This document shows, piece after piece, positions 24,968 through 33,795 of a DNA stretch of 64,000 nt. Every line of letters begins with the position of its first letter. Within the stretch, counting starts at the first letter, position 1. This DNA comes from JAKQIM01 sp029557965 (lineage in GTDB: Bacteria; Chloroflexota; Anaerolineae; Anaerolineales; UBA4823). A program made the position numbers and the translations under genes. The notes under the pieces are model-generated. The model did not search any database. It was not told where the DNA came from and saw only the letters and a program-made list of their open reading frames with translations. The stretch covers positions 1-64,000 of the forward strand of contig DAOQUL010000011.1 in the NCBI GenBank assembly GCA_035341015.1, given 5' to 3'.

Positions 24968-25822
24968 TTACTCCGAATTCGCTTCTGATGGGCGGTAGCG
25001 CCGGGCATAATATTGGTAGAGCCCGTGGCGGTAGCGTTGAACGTATTGTTCTTTTTGCTCTTCAGAGAAATCCCAATCTGAGAGCAGGCTGGGGATCAGG
25101 CTTTCCACTTCTTCGGGGGCGCTGTTGCGCTTGGCCATCCGTTCTAAGCCTTTGAGCACATTCTTCAGGTGATGCTGCTGGTTGCGCACAGCATCCATCG
25201 AAACAACCCCCCCGCGCCCGCTTATGACCGTATAATCCTGGTAGGCATTGATAAGCAGATCCAGCGTTTCTACCCAAGAGGGAATATCGGCACTGGTCAA
25301 GAAGGGGGGCTGGTTGGCCAAAACAACATCGCCGACAAAGACAACCCGCTCGTCGGGGATGATGACCCAGGTACTGCCCGGTGCAGGCCCCGGATGGTGT
25401 TCACAGGCAACTTCAACTTCTCCCCAATGCCAGGCAATGCGCTGGGTAAAGGTAATATCAGGGATAGCCCAACGCGTCCCGACCACATCATCGTAAGTCT
25501 CCCACTCTGAGCCGCTATCAGCATTTTGCCCTTTAAAAACAGATGGCCGGCCGCGGAAAACCTGGGCGGTTTTTTGGTGTGCCACGATGGTGCATTCCAT
25601 CGAGCGAGCCCCTAAGGTGCGGTCTGGATGGGCATCCAGGTTGATCAGCACCCGGTTGGATTTGCTGCCCAGGTTCAACAACAGGTTCAACCAGGTACGC
25701 ACATCCTCGGCGCGCAGGGGGGCATCCACCAAGATGGTGCCCAAGGGCAGTACAACCGCCCCTACGGTCACACCTGGGAAAGCGTTTTCATAATAGACAT
25801 AACGGTTAATTTGCTGCATCAT
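24968..25822 (-). CDS. Metallo-beta-lactamase-fold protein with altered metal site
   Basis: 284 residues with the overall order of an MBL-fold hydrolase: GTILVDAP, then the motif region, then EHHPGPAPGSTWV, then VVFVGDVVL. The usual HxHxDH is NLDAHPDR here, so two of the four ligands are replaced (His to Asp, His to Arg), while the later His and Asp are kept. A different metal arrangement or loss of activity is possible. A C-terminal helical extension (~190-284) is present. The start uses tandem ATGs with a weak GGAAGA site. First gene of the run nth-asparaginase-kinase. Substrate unknown. Confidence 0.75.
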   Translation of the reverse strand: MMQQINRYVYYENAFPGVTVGAVVLPLGTILVDAPLRAEDVRTWLNLLLNLGSKSNRVLINLDAHPDRTLGARSMECTIVAHQKTAQVFRGRPSVFKGQNADSGSEWETYDDVVGTRWAIPDITFTQRIAWHWGEVEVACEHHPGPAPGSTWVIIPDERVVFVGDVVLANQPPFLTSADIPSWVETLDLLINAYQDYTVISGRGGVVSMDAVRNQQHHLKNVLKGLERMAKRNSAPEEVESLIPSLLSDWDFSEEQKEQYVQRYRHGLYQYYARRYRPSEANSE

Positions 25823-25840
25823 TCTTCCATTCTCAAAATA

Positions 25841-25858
25841 CTGCCCGCAAGCGGGCAG
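25841..25858 (-). terminator. Terminator of the GAF-GAF-PAS kinase gene
   Basis: Perfect CTGCCCGC-TT-GCGGGCAG hairpin three bases after the kinase stop on the minus strand, followed by TATTTTG. Confidence 0.6.
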
Positions 25859-25860
25859 GT

Positions 25861-27975
25861 CTATTCTGCCGCCACAGGCAGGGTGAAAATAAAGCGGGCA
25901 CCAGACCCGGGTTCACTTTCTACCCAGATGCGCCCACCATGCCCCTGGATAGCCAACCGGCAGTATGCCAGGCCCAGGCCTAAGCCTTTTGGGCCTTCAC
26001 GAACATTTAAGCGGCTGAACTTATCAAAAATCCGTTCGTGTTCAGATGCCGGTATCCCCGGGCCATTATCCTGAATCCAGACATACACCTTTTCTTCTTG
26101 CTGGTAAATGCCTACCCGGATCTGGCTCCCTGAGGGGGTGTATTTGGTGGCGTTTTCCAACAAGTTCGTGATCACACGGCGGATCATCTCTGAATCCACA
26201 AAAACCTGTCCAACACTGGGCGCAATATTCAGATCGATGGCTTGATCTTTGTTGATGGCAATCGGCAGCACCGCATCCACAGCTTCGCGGATCAAATCGC
26301 TGATGCTGGTAAACTGGCGGTTGCCAATCTGCTGACCAGCTTCCAGGCGGCTCATATCTAACAACGACTCGGTGAGACGCTGGATGCGCTCTGTGGAGCG
26401 TTGTGCAATCTCAAGCAGCGACTTGAGGGCAGGCTCATCGTCAACCGGCAGCATTGTGTGCAGCGTATCCAGGCTCGAAACGACATTCCCCAGAGGAGAA
26501 CGCAGATCATGGTAGATCATCGAGATCAGGTCGTCGCGCAGCGTATCCAAGTTCTTGCGCTCGGTAATATCTCTCAGCATCCATTGGATGCGCGGCGATT
26601 CTTCTGCCCGCACCAGGCGCACATACACCTCGATCGGCAGTTCATGCCCGCTGCGGGTGCGCAGGCGCGACTCATAATTTATCGTAGCGCCAGAGATCAG
26701 GTTTTCAAAGTTGTCGCCAACCAGTTCCAGGGCCACCGTATGCAACTGCGAGATACGCATCCCTCGCAGCGTATCCTGGTTGTAATCGGTGGTCAGCACC
26801 GCCTTACGGTTGGCCTCTAAAATTTCACCCTGCCAGTTTGTCAGCAAGATGGGGTCAATACTATCTTCAAACAGATCGCGGTAGCTCTTGTGCGCCACCT
26901 GTAGCTGTTCGAAAAGCTGGGCATGCCGGATGGCTGTGCCCGCCAGGCTGCCGATACCGGTCAGCACCAGCAGGGCATCTGGATCAAATAAGCCGCTTTT
27001 TGGATTGACCGCCTCTAAGACGCCAATCACTTCGCCACGGTATTGGATGGGAGCACAGGCAATGCTCTTGGTCTGGAAACCCGTACGGCGGTCTGTTTCA
27101 GGATCAAAGCGCATATCCGCGCTCACATCCTGGATCACAATACCTCTGCCCTCTTGGAACACCCAGCCCGCCACCCCTTGCCCAACCTGCAAGCGAGACT
27201 TCATTACATACTGCCCGGCCCAACCGGTGGCGGCCCGAAAGACCAGGGAATTGTCTTTGGTATCCAGCAAGGCCAGCGAGGCAGCCTGCACATTCAAGGT
27301 TTGGGTGATCTGCCGCATGATGCCCGATAAGACATCTTCCAGGTTCAGGCTGACAGAAATACCGGCGGCGCTCTCGGCCAACCAGGTCATTACACGCGCC
27401 TGGCGCTGGCTGTCGGCATACAGGCGGGCATTCAAAACCGCAATGCCGGCCTGGTCGGCAATCGCCTGGACCAATGCCATGTGTTCAGATGTGAAGAAGC
27501 CCGGTTGGGTATGAACCAGGGTGATCACGCCCACCAGCAAATCGCGCGCCATCAAGGGAGCCGCCGCCGCCGACTTGGGGCCGAAACGCTCTTCTTCCTC
27601 GTACTGGCGTGACATCCAACGCTCGTCCTGGCTGGTATCTGGCACCAAAACAGCAGTACGGTTGCGCACTACCCAGCCCGCCAACCCCGAATCCAGAGTG
27701 GCTCTCAGACGCTGCGTGGTGTGGTTATGTACTTTTTCGCCAACAACAATGGCCGACTCGACCGGTTTGCCGTTATCATCCAGCACAATCAGGCTGCCGC
27801 TGCTCGCGCCAACAGATTGCAATGAGAGGAACAGCACTCGTTGCAAAACGGTACGCAAATCCAGCGCTGAGCTCAGCTCACGGCTAATATGATAAAGCAA
27901 CTCAAGAGACGAGCGCACTGCGACGTCGCCTTCGGGCTGCAATGTTAGAGGGGATTCTTTGATCTCATCTACCAT
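25861..27975 (-). CDS. GAF-GAF-PAS sensor histidine kinase
   Basis: 704 residues, cytosolic. GAF1 (~20-180), GAF2 (~200-350) and a PAS domain (~365-490; NWQGEILEANRKA, WMLRDITERK) precede a HisKA with intact YHDLRSPL and a complete ATPase domain (NLLENATKY, DNGPGIP, GLGLGLAYC). A promoter TTGTCT-17-TATACT at 28032-28060 lies inside the end of holB. AAGG lies about 8 nt before the ATG. Monocistronic, since a hairpin follows the stop. Signal and partner unknown. Confidence 0.9.
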   Translation of the reverse strand: MVDEIKESPLTLQPEGDVAVRSSLELLYHISRELSSALDLRTVLQRVLFLSLQSVGASSGSLIVLDDNGKPVESAIVVGEKVHNHTTQRLRATLDSGLAGWVVRNRTAVLVPDTSQDERWMSRQYEEEERFGPKSAAAAPLMARDLLVGVITLVHTQPGFFTSEHMALVQAIADQAGIAVLNARLYADSQRQARVMTWLAESAAGISVSLNLEDVLSGIMRQITQTLNVQAASLALLDTKDNSLVFRAATGWAGQYVMKSRLQVGQGVAGWVFQEGRGIVIQDVSADMRFDPETDRRTGFQTKSIACAPIQYRGEVIGVLEAVNPKSGLFDPDALLVLTGIGSLAGTAIRHAQLFEQLQVAHKSYRDLFEDSIDPILLTNWQGEILEANRKAVLTTDYNQDTLRGMRISQLHTVALELVGDNFENLISGATINYESRLRTRSGHELPIEVYVRLVRAEESPRIQWMLRDITERKNLDTLRDDLISMIYHDLRSPLGNVVSSLDTLHTMLPVDDEPALKSLLEIAQRSTERIQRLTESLLDMSRLEAGQQIGNRQFTSISDLIREAVDAVLPIAINKDQAIDLNIAPSVGQVFVDSEMIRRVITNLLENATKYTPSGSQIRVGIYQQEEKVYVWIQDNGPGIPASEHERIFDKFSRLNVREGPKGLGLGLAYCRLAIQGHGGRIWVESEPGSGARFIFTLPVAAE

Positions 27976-28031
27976 CCCGGCTGCCTTATCGTCAATTCCG
28001 GGTCGAGAGGATACCGATTACGTTGTGCTTG

Positions 28032-28060
28032 AGTATAGCACATTAAAGTTAGGCAGACAA
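28032..28060 (-). promoter_or_regulatory. Promoter of the GAF-GAF-PAS kinase
   Basis: Minus strand: -35 TTGTCT (28060-28055), 17 bp, -10 TATACT (28037-28032), with about a 50-nt leader to the ATG at 27975. Confidence 0.6.
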
Positions 28061-29053
28061 TGAAACCTGGATTTGCGGCAGGTCTAGCAGCAGCCCCTCA
28101 AGGGCCAGGCGAGCATTGACGTTGCGATCCAGGCGGTTCAAGGTGTTATCTACCGCGGCCGTCACTTGCCGGGCTGCAGCAAGTTCCAGGTGTGCGGCAA
28201 CCTGGCGGATCGCTTCGGCATAATCGACATTGGTGGGCGTCACCTGCGAACCACCTGCACAAAGCATCACATCGCGCCAGAGTGAAAGCCAGGTCAGCAG
28301 AGCGCCGCGCAAAGCGTCCTTCTGTTCGTACATCGTGCGGGCGTACCCCAGGCGCTCGACCCGGTTTGCCGGCAGCAGGGCGAACAAATCTCTTAGCCAG
28401 AGCTGGCGCTGTTCCATTAAATCAGGCGTATCGTTGAGTCGCAGGGCATAACCGGGGCGACCATCAGAGATACAGGCCAAAACGTGCGCCTGGTCAGCCG
28501 GCAGGCCCCACTGGGTCTGCAAGCCCTGGCTGACCTGCTCTTGGGTCAGCGGGCGCAAACGCAGCACCTCACAACGTGAGAGGATCGTCGGCAGCACACC
28601 CTCGGGGCTGGTGGCGGTCAACATTAATACCACTTGCGGGGCGGGCTCTTCCAAAGTTTTGAGCAGGGCATTCGCCGCACTGATGTGAGCCTCTTCAAAG
28701 CGCAGCAGCAAGGCCACCCGAAAACGCGCTTCATATGGCGAGAGGGCCAGGGCATGCTGAAGCTCACGCACCTGGTCAACCTTCAACGTGCCACCCTCTT
28801 GCTCGGCCCGCACCACAGCCAGGTCAGGGTGCTGCATGGCCTGCAGGCGCACGCAAGATGAACAAGTCCCACACGGATCACCAGGAGCAGGCGGGGCCTG
28901 GCAGTTCAAGGCTTGCGCCAGGCGTAAGGCCAGGGTGCGGCGGCCAACTCCCTGGGGGCCGGTGAACAGGTAAGCATGGCGCGCCCGCCCCTGTGCCACG
29001 TGCTGGCGCAGGAGGTCAACCGCCCATTCATGACCCAACATACCCCAATTCAT
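28049..29053 (-). CDS. holB: DNA polymerase III delta' subunit (clamp loader)
   Basis: 334 residues. The AAA+ clamp-loader module has GPQGVGRRT where an ATP-binding subunit would have GKT; delta' characteristically does not bind ATP. A Cys4 zinc site follows (NC...PCGTCSSC near 49-68), then the TLEEPAPQVVLMLTA and SRCEVLRLRPL (SRC sensor) motifs. The C-terminal domain is helical. It loads the sliding clamp with DnaX and delta, which are not in this window. The ATG at 29053 is preceded by TAGAAT 6 nt upstream. Divergent from pcrA. Confidence 0.9.
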   Translation of the reverse strand: MNWGMLGHEWAVDLLRQHVAQGRARHAYLFTGPQGVGRRTLALRLAQALNCQAPPAPGDPCGTCSSCVRLQAMQHPDLAVVRAEQEGGTLKVDQVRELQHALALSPYEARFRVALLLRFEEAHISAANALLKTLEEPAPQVVLMLTATSPEGVLPTILSRCEVLRLRPLTQEQVSQGLQTQWGLPADQAHVLACISDGRPGYALRLNDTPDLMEQRQLWLRDLFALLPANRVERLGYARTMYEQKDALRGALLTWLSLWRDVMLCAGGSQVTPTNVDYAEAIRQVAAHLELAAARQVTAAVDNTLNRLDRNVNARLALEGLLLDLPQIQVSLSA

Positions 29054-29059
29054 AGCGTC

Positions 29060-29088
29060 ATTCTAACAAAGAGCAGGCGGATTGACAA
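29060..29088 (-). promoter_or_regulatory. Leaderless-type promoter of holB
   Basis: Minus strand: -35 TTGTCA (29088-29083), 17 bp, -10 TAGAAT (29065-29060), 6 nt to the ATG at 29053. Confidence 0.7.
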
Positions 29089-29119
29089 CCGACAAAAGGC
29101 GCATTTTTGTCCTCAGCCG

Positions 29120-29148
29120 TTGACATGCCCATGTTGTGACGGTAGAAT
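29120..29148 (+). promoter_or_regulatory. Leaderless-type promoter of pcrA
   Basis: -35 TTGACA (29120-29125), 17 bp, -10 TAGAAT (29143-29148), 7 nt to the GTG at 29156. It decides the start of the gene, because upstream in-frame ATGs lie in holB or in the promoter. Confidence 0.75.
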
Positions 29149-29155
29149 GAGGCCC

Positions 29156-31366
29156 GTGAATTTTCTTGATGGACTTAACCCCCAACAACAACGGGCCGTC
29201 ACAGCGGGCCTTGGACCAGTGCTGGTCTTGGCTGGGCCGGGCTCAGGTAAAACGCGGGTCTTGACCCAGCGGGTGGCCTATTTGATCGGTGCCATGGGCG
29301 TGCGGCCTTACCAGATCTTGGCTGTTACTTTCACCAACAAGGCGGCCCGCGAGATGGAAGGACGCGTGATCGGCCTGCTGGGAGAGAGCGCCCGCGGCGT
29401 CACCCTGGGCACCTTTCATGCCATTTGTGCCCGTATCTTGCGCCGAGAGGCAGAACACCTGCCGCTCGACTCCAATTTTGTCATCTTCGACGATGACGAC
29501 CAGCACAGCCTGGTCAGGCGTGCCATCAGCGAGCTTAACCTGGACGAAAAGATCTACCGGCCCCAGGCCATCCACGGATCCATCTCCAATGCCAAAAACG
29601 AGCTGCTCCTGCCAGATGAATATCCCGTTCAGACTTACCGGGATGAGGTTGTCAAGCGCGTGTATGTGCGCTACCAGCAAATGCTGTTGGCCAATAATGC
29701 CGTAGATTTTGACGATCTTTTGTTATATACGGCTAAGCTGCTTGAAGAAAACCAGGTGGTGCGCGAAAAATACGCCCGCCGTTATGAGCATGTGCTGGTG
29801 GATGAATTCCAGGATACCAACCAGGCTCAATACAGCCTGCTCAAACACCTGGCTTCTTTCCATAATAATATATTTGCGGTCGGCGATGCCGACCAATCCA
29901 TCTACCGCTGGCGCGGCGCCGATTACCGCAATGTGCTGCGCTTCGAGCAAGATTACCCTGCCACCCAGGTGGTGCTGTTGGAACAGAACTACCGCTCCAC
30001 CCAGCGCATCCTGGATATTGCCATGGCTGTGATCGACCGCAACCCGCACCGCAAGCGCAAACATCTCTTTACCGATCGTGGCGAGGGGGTCAAAACTTTT
30101 CTCCACCAGGCATACGATGACCGCGCCGAAGCTGCATTCGTGGTGGATACCATTGCCACCCTTGTAGGTCGCAAACAAGCTCAGCCAGGTGACTTCGCCG
30201 CCATGTACCGCACCAATGCCCAGTCCCGCCTGCTGGAAGAGGCCTTTTTGCATGCCGGCCTGCCCTATAAGCTGGTTGGCGCACAGCGGTTCTACGGACG
30301 GCGCGAGGTGAAGGATGTGCTGGCTTACCTGCGCCTGGTGCACAACCCCAACGATGAATTCAGCCTGGGGCGGACCATCAACACGCCCGCGCGCGGCATT
30401 GGCGACAAGACCCTGCAAGTGCTGCGCACCCAGGCACAGAAACTCAACCTGAGCCCCGGTGGACTGCTGCTGCGCTTGCCGCGCGAGGCAGAGACACACC
30501 GAGAGGCCTTTACGGCACGCGCCCTATCGGCCCTGGTAGGCTTCGGCGATAAGCTGTCAGGTTGGAGCGCCCAGGCTGGCGAGCTTTCTCCCCTGCACCT
30601 GCTAGACCGCATCCTGTCGGACACGGATTATCACAGCTATATCGATGACGGCACTGAAGAGGGGCACGATCGCTGGGAAAACGTGATGGAACTGCGCCGC
30701 CTGGCTGCCGAATACCAGGAGCGCAGCTTGAATGAATTTTTAGAAGATGTGGCCCTGGTCTCTGACCAGGATACCCTGGAAGCCAGCGCCAATGTGCCAA
30801 CCCTGCTGACCTTGCACGCCGCCAAGGGGTTGGAATTTCCCATTGTCTTCATCATCGGCTTGAACGATGGCACTTTGCCGCATTCGCGTTCCTTTGAAGA
30901 CCCCGAGGCAATGCAAGAAGAGCGCCGCCTGCTCTATGTGGGCATCACGCGCGCCAAAGACCGCCTCTACCTGGTGAACGCCCAAAACCGCAGCACCTAC
31001 GGGTACGGAGAGCCAGCCGACCCATCGCGCTTCTTAGACGATATCCCGGCAGAGTTGATCGAAGAAAGCAGCCCAGACCGGCCTGCCTATCGCTCTCAAC
31101 CTGCTTCTTCCAACCGCACCTGGTCTGGCAGCAGCGGCGCCACGCGCTGGCAATCTTCCAGCCAACCCAGGCCTCAAGACTCTGCCCCTATCATCAAACA
31201 GCAGTTTCCGCCGGGCTCACACGTAGAACATTCGACCTGGGGCCCTGGCATGGTGTTGAACAGCCGCTTGATGGATAATGATGAGATTGTAGATATATTC
31301 TTCGAGAGTGTAGGCTTGAAGCGGGTAGCCGCATCATTGGCAAAACTGAAGATTCGTGAAAAATAA
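29156..31366 (+). CDS. pcrA: ATP-dependent DNA helicase PcrA/UvrD
   Basis: 736 residues, superfamily 1A helicase. Walker A GPGSGKT, TNKAAREM (Ia), DEFQDTN (II), GDADQSIYRWRGA (III), EQNYRST (IV), LTLHAAKGLEF (V) and YVGITRAKDRLYL (VI) are all present. The C-terminal ~50 residues (HVEHSTWGPGMVL...) form the Tudor-like domain that in PcrA/UvrD contacts RNA polymerase. Functions in nucleotide-excision repair and removal of replication blocks. GTG start at 29156 gives the usual NFLDGLNPQQQ N-terminus; the frame is open to 28976 but that part is not protein-like and overlaps holB. Confidence 0.95.
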   Translation: MNFLDGLNPQQQRAVTAGLGPVLVLAGPGSGKTRVLTQRVAYLIGAMGVRPYQILAVTFTNKAAREMEGRVIGLLGESARGVTLGTFHAICARILRREAEHLPLDSNFVIFDDDDQHSLVRRAISELNLDEKIYRPQAIHGSISNAKNELLLPDEYPVQTYRDEVVKRVYVRYQQMLLANNAVDFDDLLLYTAKLLEENQVVREKYARRYEHVLVDEFQDTNQAQYSLLKHLASFHNNIFAVGDADQSIYRWRGADYRNVLRFEQDYPATQVVLLEQNYRSTQRILDIAMAVIDRNPHRKRKHLFTDRGEGVKTFLHQAYDDRAEAAFVVDTIATLVGRKQAQPGDFAAMYRTNAQSRLLEEAFLHAGLPYKLVGAQRFYGRREVKDVLAYLRLVHNPNDEFSLGRTINTPARGIGDKTLQVLRTQAQKLNLSPGGLLLRLPREAETHREAFTARALSALVGFGDKLSGWSAQAGELSPLHLLDRILSDTDYHSYIDDGTEEGHDRWENVMELRRLAAEYQERSLNEFLEDVALVSDQDTLEASANVPTLLTLHAAKGLEFPIVFIIGLNDGTLPHSRSFEDPEAMQEERRLLYVGITRAKDRLYLVNAQNRSTYGYGEPADPSRFLDDIPAELIEESSPDRPAYRSQPASSNRTWSGSSGATRWQSSSQPRPQDSAPIIKQQFPPGSHVEHSTWGPGMVLNSRLMDNDEIVDIFFESVGLKRVAASLAKLKIREK

Positions 31367-31393
31367 CGCGTATACGATTCGCATTTTCCGCTG

Positions 31394-31399
31394 TATAAT
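31394..31399 (+). promoter_or_regulatory. -10 box of the tsaE operon (leaderless layout)
   Basis: Perfect TATAAT ending 6 nt before the ATG at 31406; no convincing -35 and no ribosome site. Confidence 0.5.
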
Positions 31400-31405
31400 C
31401 CCCTC

Positions 31406-31900
31406 ATGCCAATCCTAGATGCCCACTCCCTTGAGATCATCAGCCGCAGCGCCGAACAAACCCGGCGCGTGGGCATGCGCCTGGGCTCATTACTGCAAGC
31501 CGGAGACCTGGTTGGGCTGGTGGGAGATCTGGGCAGTGGAAAAACCACCCTGGTGCAGGGGATAGCGGCGGGCTGGGGCTCTTTGGATGCGGTCACCAGC
31601 CCGACTTTTGTGCTGGTAAACGTATACCGCCGTCCAAACGGCGATCAGCTCTATCACATGGACGCTTACCGCTTGAGCGGCGCGGCCGAAGCGATTGACC
31701 TGGACCTGGATACCTTGTTAGCGCAAGGCCCGCTGTTGGTCGAGTGGGCGGAGCGCGCCCAGGCTGCGCTGCCCCCACAAGGGTTGTGGACCAACCTGAC
31801 CTATGTCAGCGACGAGCAGCGCGATATGGTTTTCACAGCCCACGGCTTGTATTACGAAAACTTGCTGGGTAAATTCCGCAAGCTGGTGTACGGAGGATAA
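31406..31900 (+). CDS. tsaE: tRNA N6-threonylcarbamoyladenosine ATPase TsaE
   Basis: 164 residues. P-loop GDLGSGKTTL, TSPTFVLVN, and LVEWAERAQ are TsaE hallmarks. The protein is the ATPase that cycles the TsaB-TsaD complex in making t6A37 of ANN-decoding tRNAs. Its TAA stop directly abuts the ATG of tsaB. tsaD is not in the window. Confidence 0.93.
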   Translation: MPILDAHSLEIISRSAEQTRRVGMRLGSLLQAGDLVGLVGDLGSGKTTLVQGIAAGWGSLDAVTSPTFVLVNVYRRPNGDQLYHMDAYRLSGAAEAIDLDLDTLLAQGPLLVEWAERAQAALPPQGLWTNLTYVSDEQRDMVFTAHGLYYENLLGKFRKLVYGG

Positions 31901-32596
31901 ATGCTGCTGGCGGTGGACACCTCAACCCGCACCATCGGGCTGGCTTTATATGACGGCGTGCAGGTGATTTGCGAAAATACCTGGGCCAGCCGCGATTACC
32001 ACACAGTAGAGCTGGCCCCGGCCCTGGCTGATGCCCTGGCACGCGCCCGGGTTCAAATGTCTGATCTAAAGATCCTGGCGGTGGCTCTGGGCCCCGGTTC
32101 GTTTACCGGGTTGCGCATCGGGCTGGCCCTGGTCAAGGGGATTGCCCTGGCGCGCCACCTGCCGGTGATCGGCATCCCCACGCTTGACGCCCTGGCTGCT
32201 TCGCAGCCTGTTCGCCAGATGCCCCTGATCGCCATCTTGAATGCAGGGCGAGGCCGCCTGGCAGTAGGCAGGTACCAGGCAGGCGAAGATAATTGGCAGC
32301 CCAGCACGCCGGCAGAAGTGCTGGATATCGAACGCCTGTCGCGTCAAATCAACCAACCCACCCTGGTTTGCGGCGAGTTGACGGAAGAAGAACGCCGCAT
32401 CCTGGCGCGCAAACACAAGAATGTGGTGCTGGCCTCTCCGGCTCACACCCTGCGCCGTCCGGCCTTCTTGGCAGAGCTGGCCTGGCAGCAGTGGCAAGGC
32501 CTTTCAGCGGCCTCACAAGCTTCCTTAAGCCAGGCATCCGAAATTGCGGCCCTTTCTCCCCTGTATTTGCATGTAGGGGACCCAATCCCCGGGTAA
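31901..32596 (+). CDS. tsaB: tRNA threonylcarbamoyladenosine biosynthesis protein TsaB
   Basis: 231 residues. An ASKHA-fold pseudo-enzyme opening LLAVDTSTRTIGLALYD, with the conserved ALGPGSFTGLRIG block and LDALA segment. It scaffolds TsaD in t6A synthesis. It starts directly after tsaE and ends 1 nt before rimI, giving the common tsaE-tsaB-rimI order. Confidence 0.93.
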   Translation: MLLAVDTSTRTIGLALYDGVQVICENTWASRDYHTVELAPALADALARARVQMSDLKILAVALGPGSFTGLRIGLALVKGIALARHLPVIGIPTLDALAASQPVRQMPLIAILNAGRGRLAVGRYQAGEDNWQPSTPAEVLDIERLSRQINQPTLVCGELTEEERRILARKHKNVVLASPAHTLRRPAFLAELAWQQWQGLSAASQASLSQASEIAALSPLYLHVGDPIPG

Positions 32597-32597
32597 T

Positions 32598-33131
32598 ATG
32601 GCTGCTCTAACACGACCTGCCTATTCCAGCCTGGGTGTCTTATACCGGCCGATGAGGCTGGAGGATATCGATGCGGTGCATGCCATTGATCAGCAGTCGT
32701 TCAGCTTGCCGTGGCCGCGCCGCTCTTACTTGTTTGAGGTAACCGAGAATCCGTCTGCCCGGCCGTGGGTGGCCGAATTGGAACCCCCTGCACCCCCAGC
32801 CATTGTGGGCATGGTGGTTACCTGGCTGATCATGGATGAAGCCCATATCGCCACCATTGCTGTCCACCCAGAGTATCGCGGCCGTGGCATTGGCCGTCGG
32901 CTGCTGGCGGCGGTTTTATTCGATTGTTACGTAGATGGCGCTCGCAGTGCTACCCTTGAAGTGCGCGTCAGCAACCAGGTGGCGCAGCAGATGTACACCC
33001 GGTTTGGCTTTGAAGAGGTGGGCCGGCGGGCGCATTATTACCATGATAACAATGAAGATGCCGTCATCATGACACGCAGCGGCATGGACGAGCAGTATAA
33101 GGCGTGGCTAGATAAGGAGCGACACACTTAG
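32598..33131 (+). CDS. rimI: Ribosomal-protein alanine N-acetyltransferase RimI-like (GNAT)
   Basis: 177 residues. GNAT fold with acetyl-CoA loop HPEYRGRGIGRRLL, then LEVRVSNQVAQQMYTRFGF (RimI signature) and YYHDNNEDAVIM. In the family it acetylates the N-terminal alanine of S18 or other proteins. The N-terminal ~15 residues and C-terminal ~20 residues extend beyond the E. coli length. Cotranscribed with tsaEB. Confidence 0.88.
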   Translation: MAALTRPAYSSLGVLYRPMRLEDIDAVHAIDQQSFSLPWPRRSYLFEVTENPSARPWVAELEPPAPPAIVGMVVTWLIMDEAHIATIAVHPEYRGRGIGRRLLAAVLFDCYVDGARSATLEVRVSNQVAQQMYTRFGFEEVGRRAHYYHDNNEDAVIMTRSGMDEQYKAWLDKERHT

Positions 33132-33133
33132 AC

Positions 33134-33775
33134 ATGGTGAATCTCAGCGCGGCCGAAGAAACCCTACAGCATGTGGCCCAAGAAGTATCCAATTGCCAAC
33201 GCTGTCAATTGCATTACTCCCGAAAAAACGCGGTGCCAGGTGAAGGCCCTGCAAACGCCTGCATCATGTTCATTGGCGAAGGGCCAGGATTTCACGAAAA
33301 CGAGCAGGGCCGGCCCTTTGTAGGCGCCGCCGGCAGATACCTGGATGAGTTGTTGGAAAAGATTGGCATGCAACGCTCAGAAGTCTTTATCGGCAATGTG
33401 ATCAAGTGCCGCCCGCCGAGCAACCGTGACCCCTTGCCCGAAGAGTTGGCTGCTTGCGGCGATTATCTTGAGCGCCAGATCCAGGCCATCAACCCGCAGG
33501 TAATCGTGACCCTGGGACGCTTCTCAATGGCCCGCTTCCTGCAAAACGTCAAGATCAGTGAAGTGCACGGGCAGTCTTTCCAGGTCAGGGGCCGCCTGGT
33601 GCTTCCCATGTTCCACCCAGCGGCTGCCTTGCACCAGCCATCCTTAAAACCACAACTTGAGCGCGACTTTGCCTCTTTGCCAGACTTGATAACCTTGAAG
33701 GACAAAGCCACGCCGGTTGAATCTCAAAACGATACTCAACCCAAGGCAGAGCCGAAACAGTTGAGCTTATTCTAA
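33134..33775 (+). CDS. Family 4 uracil-DNA glycosylase (Fe-S type)
   Basis: 213 residues. The cluster ligands are CQRC (21-24) and the pair in IKCRPPSNRDP...AACGDY. GEGPGFHENEQGRPFVGAAG and the later MFHPAA are the uracil-recognition and catalytic motifs of type 4 UDG. Removes uracil from DNA in base-excision repair. A charged C-terminal tail (~185-213) resembles extra tails often seen in this family. Last gene of the tsaE operon; the polysaccharide locus starts 20 nt later. Confidence 0.93.
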   Translation: MVNLSAAEETLQHVAQEVSNCQRCQLHYSRKNAVPGEGPANACIMFIGEGPGFHENEQGRPFVGAAGRYLDELLEKIGMQRSEVFIGNVIKCRPPSNRDPLPEELAACGDYLERQIQAINPQVIVTLGRFSMARFLQNVKISEVHGQSFQVRGRLVLPMFHPAAALHQPSLKPQLERDFASLPDLITLKDKATPVESQNDTQPKAEPKQLSLF

Positions 33776-33795
33776 ACGAACAGAAGGGTAAACAT

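Noticed and set aside
28976..29155. 60-residue N-terminal extension of PcrA
   Set aside because: It overlaps holB on the other strand and both divergent promoters; the family N-terminus starts at GTG 29156.
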